Assembly (NCBI RefSeq): GCF_937952055.1
Contig: NZ_CALFYO010000022.1
Location: forward strand, 119,006-183,005
Source: an uncultured Piscinibacter sp.
Lineage (GTDB): Bacteria > Pseudomonadota > Gammaproteobacteria > Burkholderiales > Burkholderiaceae_C
DNA length: 64,000 bases
Direction of reading: 5' to 3'
Below are positions 41,032-50,604 of the stretch, piece by piece (position 1 is the first letter of the stretch; the number at the start of each line of letters is the position of its first letter). The position numbers were made by a program, and so were the translations under genes. The notes below the pieces were generated by a model. It saw only the letters and a list, made by a program, of their open reading frames with translations. It had not been told where the DNA came from and did not search any database.

Positions 41032-42285
41032 ATGACCGCCTTGCCCGTCGAACCGCTGCACGCCGTGGTGGTCGGCGGCGGCCCGGCAGGATTGATGGCG
41101 GCGGAGGAACTGGCCGCCGCAGGCGTGTCGGTCGACGTGTACGACGCCATGCCCTCGGTGGGCCGCAAGTTCCTGCTCGCCGGCAAGGGCGGGCTGAACC
41201 TCACGCACGGCGAGGCGTTCGAGCCGTTCGTCGGCCGCTACGGCGCGGCGCGCGAACGGGTGGCGGCCTGGCTGCAGGCCTTCGGCCCGCAGGCGCTGCG
41301 CGACTGGGCGAAGGATCTCGGCATCACCACCTTCGTCGGCAGCTCGAGGCGCGTCTTTCCGACCGACATGAAGGCGGCGCCGCTGCTGCGCGCCTGGCTG
41401 CACCGCTTGCGCGGCGCCGGCGTGCGGCTGCACATGCGGCACCGCTGGGTGGGCTGGGGCGACGCGCAGGCGGGCGTGCATGCGCTTCGTTTCGCGTCGC
41501 CGGCAGGGGAGGTGATCGTGCGCGCGCGCAACGTCGTGCTGGCGCTCGGCGGCGCGAGCTGGTCGCGGCTCGGCTCCGACGGCGCCTGGGTGCCGCTGCT
41601 GGCCGCGCGTGGCGTGGAGATCGCCCCGCTGCGACCCTCGAACTGCGGCTTCGACGTGAAGGGCTGGAGCGCACACCTGCGCGAGCGCTTCGCCGGTGCG
41701 CCGCTGAAGAGCGTGGCGCTGCGCTGCACGGCGCCCGGCGGCAGGCGCTTCGAGCAGCGCGGCGAGTTCGTGCTCACCGAGACTGGCATCGAGGGCAGCC
41801 TGGTCTACGCGGCGTCGGCGCTGCTGCGCGAGACCATCGCCGCGAACGGCACGGCCGTCGCCGAGATCGACCTGCTGCCCGAGCGCCCCTTCGAGTTCGT
41901 GCGCGACGAAGTGGCACGGCCGCGCGGCTCGCGCTCGCTCTCGACGCACTTGAAGAGCCGCCTGGGGCTCGACGGCGCGAAGGCCGCGCTGCTGCATGAG
42001 CTGCTGCCGCGCGAGACCTGCGCCGACCCGCCCGCGCTGGCTGCGGCGATCAAGGCGCTGCCGATCCTGCTGCTGGCCGCGCGGCCGATCGACGAAGCGA
42101 TCAGCACCGCCGGCGGCGTGCGCTTCGAGGCCCTGGACGAGACGCTGATGCTGCGTGCGCTCCCCGGCGTGTTCTGCGCCGGCGAGATGATCGACTGGGA
42201 GGCGCCCACCGGCGGCTACCTGCTCACTGCCTGCTTCGCCAGCGGCCGCGTCGCCGGGCTGGGCGCGGCGCGGCGCGGCGCCTAG
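41032..42285 (+). CDS. HI0933/TIGR03862-type FAD-dependent flavoprotein
   Basis: 417 residues. The Rossmann FAD motif VVVGGGPAGLMAAEELAAAG is followed by VGRKFLLAGKGGLNLTHGE, the signature of the HI0933-like/TIGR03862 group, then VGSSRRVFPTDMKAAPLL, LALGGASWSRLGSDG and the C-terminal GVFCAGEMIDWEAPTGGYLLTACF FAD motif (split by the cited length limit only). Members are predicted NAD(P)/FAD oxidoreductases of unknown substrate. Ends 4 bp inside the convergent DUF3185 gene. Confidence 0.92.
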   Translation: MTALPVEPLHAVVVGGGPAGLMAAEELAAAGVSVDVYDAMPSVGRKFLLAGKGGLNLTHGEAFEPFVGRYGAARERVAAWLQAFGPQALRDWAKDLGITTFVGSSRRVFPTDMKAAPLLRAWLHRLRGAGVRLHMRHRWVGWGDAQAGVHALRFASPAGEVIVRARNVVLALGGASWSRLGSDGAWVPLLAARGVEIAPLRPSNCGFDVKGWSAHLRERFAGAPLKSVALRCTAPGGRRFEQRGEFVLTETGIEGSLVYAASALLRETIAANGTAVAEIDLLPERPFEFVRDEVARPRGSRSLSTHLKSRLGLDGAKAALLHELLPRETCADPPALAAAIKALPILLLAARPIDEAISTAGGVRFEALDETLMLRALPGVFCAGEMIDWEAPTGGYLLTACFASGRVAGLGAARRGA

Positions 42286-42503
42286 CCGCGTTTGCCGCCG
42301 AACACCAGCAGCGCGCCGCCGACGACGATCGCCGCCACGCCGGCCCACAGCGGCACGTTGACCCGCTGCGTTTCCTTCACCGACAGCTCGATCGGCCCGA
42401 GCTTCGTCTGGTGTGTCTCCTTCGTGTAGCTGAAGCCGCCGTAGGCGAGCCCCAGCACCCCTGCGACGATCAGCGCGATGGCAACCATCCTGATGCTGTT
42501 CAT
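42282..42503 (-). CDS. DUF3185-type small membrane protein
   Basis: 73 residues with two membrane segments (VAIALIVAGVLGLAYGGFSY and VPLWAGVAAIVVGGALLVFGG) flanking a polar loop TKETHQTKLGPIELSVKETQ. The loop is characteristic of DUF3185 proteins, whose role is unknown. It ends a minus-strand run of envelope genes and overlaps the flavoprotein stop by 4 bp. Confidence 0.85.
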   Translation of the reverse strand: MNSIRMVAIALIVAGVLGLAYGGFSYTKETHQTKLGPIELSVKETQRVNVPLWAGVAAIVVGGALLVFGGKRG

Positions 42504-42513
42504 GAGCTGGCTC

Positions 42514-42660
42514 CTACAGTCGTCGACCTTGAATCACTCGAATGAGGATCACCACGATCGCGATGACCAGCAGAGCGTGGATGAGTCCGCCCATCGTGTA
42601 GGACGTGACCAGTCCCAACAGCCACAGGATGATGAGGATGACTGCAATGGTCTCAAGCAA
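42514..42660 (-). CDS. Lmo0937/DUF5670-type 48-residue membrane protein
   Basis: 48 residues from a TTG start at 42660, with a GGGAG site 7 bp upstream. Translation reads LLETIAVILIILWLLGLVTS, then YTMGGLIHALLVIAIVVILI and RVIQGRRL. Two hydrophobic helices around the TMGG turn and the basic end are the hallmark of Lmo0937-family proteins, which are conserved, very short and of unknown function, often stress-linked. It lies 10 bp upstream of the DUF3185 gene. Confidence 0.85.
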   Translation of the reverse strand: MLETIAVILIILWLLGLVTSYTMGGLIHALLVIAIVVILIRVIQGRRL

Positions 42661-42723
42661 GGTGGTTCTCCCTCGTGTCGCAACGTCGCTCGATCGGTTT
42701 CACATCGGGTTGTGAGGCGAAGC

Positions 42724-43038
42724 TCACGGTTGGATGGCGATCTCGTTCTTGACCGACTTCACGCCGTTGACCTTGCGCGCGATGGCATCGGCCGCCGCCT
42801 TCTCGTTGGCGCTCTTGGCGAAGCCGGAGAGCATCACGGTGCCGTTCAATGTCTCGACGCGGATCGACGCGGCGTCGACCTCCTTGCTCTCGACGAAGCG
42901 GCTCTTGATCTGCGTGGTGATGGTCGCGTCGTCGACATAGGCGCCGACGGACTCCTGGCCGCGCGTGACGGCACAACCACTGATGGTCAGCAGTGCGATG
43001 GCGGTCAGGGCGGCGCTGGCGATGGTGCGGATCTTCAT
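42724..43038 (-). CDS. BON-domain lipoprotein
   Basis: 104 residues. A lipoprotein signal (ALTAIALLTISGC) gives Cys22 as lipid-attachment site. One BON domain follows: VDDATITTQIKSRFVESKEV, IRVETLNGTVMLSGFAKSAN and ADAIARKVNGVKSVKNEIAI. BON domains bind phospholipid or peptidoglycan-associated surfaces; OsmY and DolP are relatives that protect the envelope under stress. It is the second gene in the small envelope cluster, followed by the Lmo0937-type gene after 63 bp. Confidence 0.92.
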   Translation of the reverse strand: MKIRTIASAALTAIALLTISGCAVTRGQESVGAYVDDATITTQIKSRFVESKEVDAASIRVETLNGTVMLSGFAKSANEKAAADAIARKVNGVKSVKNEIAIQP

Positions 43039-43116
43039 GGTCTCTCTCCTGTGAGTTTGTCTGGGAATGGAGTGCTTTTGGATCCGTGATGGCGGCCGGC
43101 TCCAGCCGGCGCCCGG

Positions 43117-43809
43117 TTACTTGGCTCGGCCGGGTCCGTCGTCGTCCTTGCCGTGGCCCTGTCCCTGGCCGCGATCGGACTGGCCCCGCTTCTGCGGCAC
43201 AGCGGCCGGCGGGCGGGCCCGCTCCTGGTAGTGCTGACGCACCACCGGCTCACGCGGCTGGTAGCGATAGTTCTGACCGTGCAGCGACGGCTGCTGGTCC
43301 GGCTGCGGATAGCGTTCGTTGGGGAACTTGCGCTGGTAGTTGGGCGGGGGCGCCGGTGGCGGCGGCGGCACGCGCGTGCGACGGTCCCAGCCGTCGCGGC
43401 GCTGTTGCCACTCATGGCCCCAATGTTCCTGCCAGCGAGGCGGCCTGGTCCGTTCCCAGCCGCGGAAGTAGGGCGGCGGGTTGCGATAGTAGCGAACCGG
43501 AATCCGCAGCAGGTAGACCGGCACCACCTCGGGCGCCACCAGGCCCCACGGCCCGTTGTACCAGGAGCTGGCGTACCAGTTGTCGCCTTCGAGCACCCAG
43601 TACAGGCCGTCGTAGAAGAAGAAGTTCGCCTGCACTTGGGGCGCGTAATAGACCGGGTAGTTCGGCACGCGCACCAGCCGCGGGTAGGCCGGCAGGTTGA
43701 TGCCGATGCTCACGCCGGGCGCGCTGATACCGATTCCCACGCTGACCTGGGCCAGGACCGACGTGGCCGATCCGAGCAACAGGGACAAGACGATCAATAG
43801 ACGGCGCAC
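43117..43809 (-). CDS. Proline-rich secreted protein of unknown function
   Basis: 230 residues with a signal peptide (LLIVLSLLLGSATSVLA). The mature start (VSVGIGISAPGVSIGINLPAYPRLVRVP) and the aromatic block YYAPQVQANFFFYDGLYWVL with GDNWYASSWYNGPWGLVAPE recall the YXWV-rich exported proteins common in Burkholderiales. The second half is proline/arginine-rich (RVPPPPPAPPPNYQR) and ends in a basic, Gly/Asp-rich tail. No catalytic motif is seen. First gene of the small envelope cluster; 115 bp divergent from the zincin gene. Confidence 0.8.
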   Translation of the reverse strand: MRRLLIVLSLLLGSATSVLAQVSVGIGISAPGVSIGINLPAYPRLVRVPNYPVYYAPQVQANFFFYDGLYWVLEGDNWYASSWYNGPWGLVAPEVVPVYLLRIPVRYYRNPPPYFRGWERTRPPRWQEHWGHEWQQRRDGWDRRTRVPPPPPAPPPNYQRKFPNERYPQPDQQPSLHGQNYRYQPREPVVRQHYQERARPPAAVPQKRGQSDRGQGQGHGKDDDGPGRAK

Positions 43810-43924
43810 TGCGATCTCCTTTGGAACTCTGCGAACGTACTCCAGTGGCGGCGGCTTTTCGGTTCGCTAGCGCACAGACGCTGAGTTGACACAATGTCCC
43901 TGGCGGAACGCCGATACAGCTCGC

Positions 43925-44626
43925 ATGAGTGGCCTTCGTCAGCATGTCCGGATTGCGGCCTTCCTGGTGGCCATGCTGGCCGCAGGCGCATGCCGTGCGG
44001 CCGACCTGAGCGCCACCGAGCAGCGCTGGCTGAAGGGCGTGTGGCCGGTGGTGGCCTATGCCCGGACGTCGGGCCTGGCGCTGGACATCGTCGTGCAGCC
44101 GCAGCCGACCCCGGGCGCGGCGCCGCTCGAGCTGGGCTTCGTCGACGGTCGCTGCAAGCTGGTGTTCTCGATGCGCGACAACCCCGAGGCCCAGGCGACG
44201 CTCGATCGCATCGAACCCGGACTGCTGGCCGCCACGCTCGAACTGATGGCCGCGCACGAACTGGGCCACTGCCGGCGCTACCTCGACGGCAAGTGGCACG
44301 GACTGCCTGCCGGCTTCGTCGCCAGCGTGCCCGCGGCGATCGGCGCGGAGCTGAAGCCCGCTTACGTGCAGATGCAGTCGACACGCCGCGAAGAGGGCTA
44401 CGGCGACCTGGTCGGCCTGGCCTGGACGCAGCGGCAGCACCCGCAACACTACGCGCGGCTGCATGCATGGCGGGTGGCGGAGCGCTCGCGGGACCTCATT
44501 CCGGGCAGCCACCACGACACGCTGGCCCGGGTGCGCCTGGCCGGTGCCGGCGTCGCGCCGGGCGATGTCTCGATCTTCACCGCCGCCGACGCGTTGTGGG
44601 AAGCCGGGCTCGCCGCCGGCGAGTGA
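43925..44626 (+). CDS. Exported HELGH zincin-like protein
   Basis: 233 residues from the ATG at 43925. A signal peptide (IAAFLVAMLAAGACRA) precedes a domain whose only clear motif is HELGH at 111-115 (LMAAHELGHCRRYLDG), followed 40 residues later by EEGYGDLVGLAW (156-167), which could supply the third zinc ligand as in gluzincin-type peptidases. No named peptidase family is recognised. It is therefore a probable periplasmic metallopeptidase of unknown target. Downstream 80 bp to tex contain no visible gene. Confidence 0.75.
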   Translation: MSGLRQHVRIAAFLVAMLAAGACRAADLSATEQRWLKGVWPVVAYARTSGLALDIVVQPQPTPGAAPLELGFVDGRCKLVFSMRDNPEAQATLDRIEPGLLAATLELMAAHELGHCRRYLDGKWHGLPAGFVASVPAAIGAELKPAYVQMQSTRREEGYGDLVGLAWTQRQHPQHYARLHAWRVAERSRDLIPGSHHDTLARVRLAGAGVAPGDVSIFTAADALWEAGLAAGE

Positions 44627-44705
44627 CTCTCGCTGCGCTGCCGCACCTGCAACGAGGCGTGTCGCCCCTTGTGGCACACTGCGCCGCTTTGCGAAACCGC
44701 CCCTC

Positions 44706-47054
<2,349 letters not shown>

Positions 47055-47066
47055 CGCGGGATCGGC

Positions 47067-47426
47067 TCAGGCCGCGAAGTCGCGGTCCTGCAACTCGATC
47101 GGGCGGCCGTGCGGCGTGCGCTCGGCCGCGCGGTCCCAGGCATCGCGGTAGCGGGCGAGCTCGCCCGCGCTGCTCGCACCCTTCTCGGCGACGAGCGCCT
47201 CGAGGGCGGCCAGCCAGTGGCGGTAGTAGGTGTCGCCGAGATCGGCGTCGCCCTCGGCCTGCGCGCGACGGATCTGCGCGGCCAGCGCCGCGGCCCACTC
47301 GGTCCAGCTGAACAGGCCTTGCCGGTGCAGCGAGACCGCGAGCGCAAAGGCATGGGCCTCCCAAGGCTCGCGGAACACCGGCTCGTCACCGGCGAGCGGC
47401 TGATGGGGCAGGGTGGGGATCTTCAT
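47067..47426 (-). CDS. Nitrile hydratase accessory (activator) protein
   Basis: 119 residues; ATG at 47426 overlaps the nthB stop by 4 bp. It resembles the N-terminal part of nitrile hydratase beta chains: EPVFREPWEAHAFALAVSLH, then FSWTEWAAALAAQI and TYYRHWLAALEALVAEKG. Such proteins (P14K/NthE type) escort the alpha subunit and insert cobalt by subunit exchange. Its place as third gene after nthA and nthB is standard for cobalt enzymes. Confidence 0.92.
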   Translation of the reverse strand: MKIPTLPHQPLAGDEPVFREPWEAHAFALAVSLHRQGLFSWTEWAAALAAQIRRAQAEGDADLGDTYYRHWLAALEALVAEKGASSAGELARYRDAWDRAAERTPHGRPIELQDRDFAA

Positions 47427-48082
47427 GCCGGCTCCAGGTAGGGCTCCCAGGCGTCGATCGAGACGCTCAGCCCGGGCTGCGCCCCTGCGCCCCACAGCTC
47501 GCGCCCGTCGAAGGCCACGGTGTACAGCCACTGCGGCTGCTCGCCCAGGCCTTGAGCGTTCGCATCGGCGAAGACGTGCACGCCGTGCACACGCTCGACG
47601 GTGCCGACATGGCCGCGGGCATAGCCGGGCAGGCGGGTGTGGTGGCCGACAGGGCCGCCGCGCGTGCGCACGCGGTCTCCGACGGCGAAGCGTGCGCCGG
47701 TGACGGCGGGGCGCTGCGTGGCGGAGCCCTTGGCGAGCACGGCCGGCACGTCCTGGGCGTACAGCACGCGCCCGAGCGTCTTCGCCTCGTGCAGCGGCTG
47801 CGCTGCTGCGATCTCGCCTGCGAGCACCAGACCGCGCTCGACCATCAGCTTCTGCAGCGCCGCCAGCCAGATCTGGTAGTAGCCGAGCCGGGCGTAGTCG
47901 GGCAGCGTCTCGCGGGCGCTGCGGCTCATGTCGATGTTCCACGCGCCGGTGGCGCCCATTGCCAGCGTCAGCGCCAGGGCACGCGGCTCCCACTCGGCAT
48001 GGAAGAGTTCGCCCTCGGGCTCGGGCACGACGGGGCCGTAGCCGTCGCGGCCGCCGAGATCGGCATGGCTGACGTAACTCAT
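47423..48082 (-). CDS. nthB: Nitrile hydratase beta subunit
   Basis: 219 residues. Structural partner of the catalytic alpha chain. Visible family motifs: SHADLGGRDGYGPV at the N-terminus, FHAEWEPRALALTLAMGATGAWNID, ETLPDYARLGYYQIWLAALQKLM, and the C-terminal SH3-like barrel FAVGDRVRTRGGPVGHHTRLPGYARG with VYTVAF-type strand LYTVAFDGRELWG. The ATG overlaps the nthA stop by 4 bp; its own stop overlaps the accessory gene. Full length. Confidence 0.95.
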   Translation of the reverse strand: MSYVSHADLGGRDGYGPVVPEPEGELFHAEWEPRALALTLAMGATGAWNIDMSRSARETLPDYARLGYYQIWLAALQKLMVERGLVLAGEIAAAQPLHEAKTLGRVLYAQDVPAVLAKGSATQRPAVTGARFAVGDRVRTRGGPVGHHTRLPGYARGHVGTVERVHGVHVFADANAQGLGEQPQWLYTVAFDGRELWGAGAQPGLSVSIDAWEPYLEPA

Positions 48083-48699
48083 GCCGCCTCCATGGGTCTG
48101 CGCGGCAGCCCCGTGCCGATCATCGAATCGCGCGTGACGAGGGCGGCAAGCTGCTGCTCGCTCAGCCCCTCGGAGCCTGCAGGTCGCATCGGGATGACGA
48201 GGTAGCGCACCTCGGCAGTGGAGTCCCAGACGCGGATCGTCGTCGACTCGGGCAGCGCGATGCCGAAGTCGGTCAGCACGCCGCGCGGATCCTTCACCGC
48301 ACGCGAGCGGTACGGCGCGCTCTTGTACCAGGTGGGCGGCAGGCCGAGCACCGGCCAGGGGTAGCAACTGCACAGCGTGCACACCACCATGTGGTGGGTG
48401 TCTGGCGTGTTCTCCACCGCCACCATGTGCTCGCCCTGGCGGCCGGCGTAGCCGAGCGAGGCGATCGCCGAGGTGGCGTCGCGCTGCAGCCAGTCGCGGA
48501 AGGCCGGGTCGATCCACGCCCGGGCCACCACGCGGGCGCCGTTGCGCGGGCCGATCTTCGTCTGGTAGGTGTCGATCAGCACGTCGAGCGCGGCCGGGTC
48601 GATGTAGCCCTTCGCGGACAGTACGGTCTCGAGGGCCCGCACGCGCAGGTCCATCTCGCCGAGTTCGCTGTGCTCGTGTTCGTGGTGCTCGTGTCCCAT
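48079..48699 (-). CDS. nthA: Nitrile hydratase alpha subunit, cobalt type
   Basis: 206 residues. It hydrates nitriles to amides. The metal-binding claw is CTLCSC at residues 107-112 (VVCTLCSCYPWPVLGLPP): Thr108 between the first two Cys marks the cobalt (not iron, which has Ser) type, and the second and third Cys are normally oxidised. YKSAPYRSRAVKDPRGVL and the C-terminal region (VIPMRPAGSEGLSEQQLAALVTRD) are typical. The N-terminus MGHEHHEHEHSE is His-rich and may help collect metal (inference). Start at 48699 chosen for this Met; upstream sequence belongs to the patatin promoter region. No amidase gene is adjacent, so the amide product is handled elsewhere. Confidence 0.96.
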   Translation of the reverse strand: MGHEHHEHEHSELGEMDLRVRALETVLSAKGYIDPAALDVLIDTYQTKIGPRNGARVVARAWIDPAFRDWLQRDATSAIASLGYAGRQGEHMVAVENTPDTHHMVVCTLCSCYPWPVLGLPPTWYKSAPYRSRAVKDPRGVLTDFGIALPESTTIRVWDSTAEVRYLVIPMRPAGSEGLSEQQLAALVTRDSMIGTGLPRRPMEAA

Positions 48700-48739
48700 G
48701 GCGGCGATCGTAGCGGGCGCTTCGCTACAGTGCGAGCCC

Positions 48740-49813
48740 ATGCAAGCTCTGCAGATCCACGCCGGTCCGGGCGCATTGAGACATCTGCGCGAGCGCGGCC
48801 TGTCCAGCGTCGACGTGCGCGCCATCCCTGCCGCCGCGGGCGGACCCAAGGGACTGATCCTCAATCCGCTCGACCGCTTCCTGTTCGGCGACTGGCTGGT
48901 CGATGGCGCGCAGCCGGTGCACCTGCTCGGCGCCTCGATCGGCGCCTGGCGCATGGCGACTGCCTGTCTGCCGGAGCCGGACCGCGCCTTTTCCCGGATG
49001 GCCGACGACTACATCCGCCAGAGCTACGAGCACGAACCGGGCAAGCCGCCGAAGGCCGTGCACGTCAGCGAGGTATTCGGCGCCAAGCTGGCCGAGCGTT
49101 TCGGTGGGCATGAGTCGGAGGTGCTGAACCACCCCCGCTTCCGCCTGCATGTCTTCACCAGCCGGGGCCGCCATCTGCTGAGCCGCGAAGGCAAGCTGCG
49201 CACACCGCTGGGTTACCTCGGCGCCTTCGCCACCAACGCCGTCAGCCGCAAGGCCATGGGTGGCTGGCTGGAACGTGTGGTGTTCTCGGACACGCGCGAT
49301 CCGCTGCCGATCCACCTGCGCGACTTCCGCACCCACCTCGTGCCCCTGGAAGCGCGCAACCTCCAGCCGAGCATCCTGGCGAGCTGCTCCATCCCGTTCT
49401 GGCTGCAGGCGGTGCACGACATTCCCGGCGGTCCGCGCGGGGCCTACTGGGACGGCGGCATCACCGACTACCACCTGCGCCTGAACTACGCCTCGATGGA
49501 CGAGGGCCTGGTGCTCTACCCGCATTTCCAGAAGACGGTGATTCCGGGCTGGCTGGACAAGGCGCTGCGCCACCGTCACCACGCCACCGCGCATCTCGAC
49601 AACGTGATCGTGCTGTCGCCGCGACCGCAGTGGATCGCCACGCTGCCGAACGCCAAGCTGCCCGACCGCAGCGATTTCAAGCGTTATGGCGACGACCTCG
49701 CCGCGCGCGTGGCCGACTGGTCGCGCGCGGTCGCGGAGAGTGAGCGCCTGGCGGAGGAGTTCTCTCGCTGGCTCGAGGACCCTGCCCGCATCGCGCCAGA
49801 GCCCCTGGGCTGA
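48740..49813 (+). CDS. Patatin-like phospholipase
   Basis: 357 residues. It has the patatin Ser-Asp dyad: anion-hole glycine loop AIPAAAGGPKGLIL, nucleophile elbow GASIGAW with Ser66, and the catalytic Asp in AYWDGGITDYHL. Other parts, PFWLQAVHDIPGGPRGAYWD and YPHFQKTVIPGWLDK, belong to the bacterial patatin-like group that lacks a signal peptide. It hydrolyses acyl groups of phospholipids or related esters. Divergent from nthA with only 40 bp between starts, so promoters overlap, but no functional link to nitrile hydration is evident. 169 bases downstream (49814-49982) show nothing recognisable. Confidence 0.9.
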   Translation: MQALQIHAGPGALRHLRERGLSSVDVRAIPAAAGGPKGLILNPLDRFLFGDWLVDGAQPVHLLGASIGAWRMATACLPEPDRAFSRMADDYIRQSYEHEPGKPPKAVHVSEVFGAKLAERFGGHESEVLNHPRFRLHVFTSRGRHLLSREGKLRTPLGYLGAFATNAVSRKAMGGWLERVVFSDTRDPLPIHLRDFRTHLVPLEARNLQPSILASCSIPFWLQAVHDIPGGPRGAYWDGGITDYHLRLNYASMDEGLVLYPHFQKTVIPGWLDKALRHRHHATAHLDNVIVLSPRPQWIATLPNAKLPDRSDFKRYGDDLAARVADWSRAVAESERLAEEFSRWLEDPARIAPEPLG

Positions 49814-49982
49814 CGCGCCGGCTGGTGCGACGCCTGCGCGGGGTGCGCCGGAGCGCGCCGCGAACGGTCGAGCAACACTTCTTTGCTCGGCGGCAGTACC
49901 ACCTGCCGCACGCTGCCACGTTGATTGAGCACGCGCCCGCGGGCATCCTGCCGGCGAGGCGCGTCTCACCGAGGAGAAGCAT

Positions 49983-50426
49983 ATGCAACGATCCCTGACT
50001 CTGGGCGCTGCCCTGCTCGCCGCGCTGATGGCGGCCGGCTGCGCGACGCACCCGGCCACCCAGCCCGCCGCACCGACGCCTTCAGCTTACCGTGTCGAGT
50101 ACGGCCAAGTGCAGAGCATCGACCTGGTGCGTGCCGAGAGCCAGACCAGCGGCGGCGGCGCGCTGCTCGGCGGCGTGATCGGCGCCGTTGTCGGCCGCCA
50201 GATCGGCAGTGGATCAGGTCGCGATGCCGGGACTGCCGTTGGCGCCGTGGGCGGTGCCATCATCGGCAACCAGATCGAGAAGAACCGCCGCGGCGCGCAG
50301 AACTTCTACCGCGTCGCCATCCTCACCCAGCACGGCCAGGTGCGCAGCTTCGACTACGCGCAGCTCGGTGACCTGCGTGTGGGCGACCGCGTGCGCATCG
50401 AGAACAACCAGGTCTACCGCGACTGA
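49983..50426 (+). CDS. Glycine-zipper outer-membrane lipoprotein (SlyB/17-kDa type)
   Basis: 147 residues. Lipobox LMAAGC (Cys20) after a short hydrophobic signal. The middle has the glycine-zipper membrane motif GGGALLGGVIGAVVGRQIG and GTAVGAVGGAIIGNQIEKN, and the C-terminal beta part (YRVAILTQHGQVRSFDY, LRVGDRVRIENNQVY) matches the SlyB/PcpY family. Such lipoproteins stabilise the outer membrane and are often PhoPQ- or stress-regulated. The gene ends 46 bp before the thrS leader peptide. Confidence 0.93.
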   Translation: MQRSLTLGAALLAALMAAGCATHPATQPAAPTPSAYRVEYGQVQSIDLVRAESQTSGGGALLGGVIGAVVGRQIGSGSGRDAGTAVGAVGGAIIGNQIEKNRRGAQNFYRVAILTQHGQVRSFDYAQLGDLRVGDRVRIENNQVYRD

Positions 50427-50428
50427 AA

Positions 50429-50434
50429 TACAAT
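50429..50434 (+). promoter_or_regulatory. Possible -10 box for the thrS operon leader
   Basis: TACAAT (5 of 6 matches to TATAAT) lies 3 bp after the lipoprotein stop and about 38 bp before the leader-peptide start. No matching -35 is visible 16-18 bp upstream, so this is a weak call made from position. Confidence 0.35.
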
Positions 50435-50471
50435 CGAGGCCCGGTTCAACAGCAAGAGCGAGAAAGGCGTG

Positions 50472-50516
50472 ATGGTTATGACACCGCGGACTACGTGCCG
50501 GGCCTTGAAGGTCTAG
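50472..50516 (+). CDS. Candidate threonine leader peptide of thrS
   Basis: A 14-codon frame reading MVMTPRTTCRALKV, with Thr at positions 4, 7 and 8 (codons ACA, ACT, ACG) and an AAAGG ribosome site 4 bp upstream. It ends 47 bp before an intrinsic terminator that itself lies just ahead of thrS. This is the usual geometry of ribosome-mediated attenuation: stalling at Thr codons when charged tRNA-Thr is scarce would favour read-through into the threonyl-tRNA synthetase gene. Coding status is inferred from arrangement; no known leader of this sequence is recalled. Confidence 0.5.
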   Translation: MVMTPRTTCRALKV

Positions 50517-50563
50517 CGGAGCTGCGCGCGTCGATCTTCATCTTTCCTCCCTGTTCATTCGAG

Positions 50564-50587
50564 GCGCGGCACGGTCCGCGCTTTTTT
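50564..50587 (+). terminator. Intrinsic terminator/attenuator before thrS
   Basis: Perfect 6-bp stem GCGCGG/CCGCGC with loop CACGGT followed by six T (50582-50587), only 17 bp before the thrS ATG. The upstream CGCGC at 50525-50529 can pair with the 5' arm, a possible antiterminator. A full terminator directly ahead of an essential gene makes sense only if it is conditional. Confidence 0.8.
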
Positions 50588-50604
50588 CGTTTCTGGAGTC
50601 TGTG

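Noticed and set aside
50434..50508. 11-bp pairing of CGAGGCCCGG with CCGGGCCTTG around the thrS leader peptide as a further regulatory stem
   Set aside because: If the TACAAT at 50429 is the -10, transcription starts near 50441 and most of the 5' arm is not in the RNA; it may be chance in GC-rich sequence.
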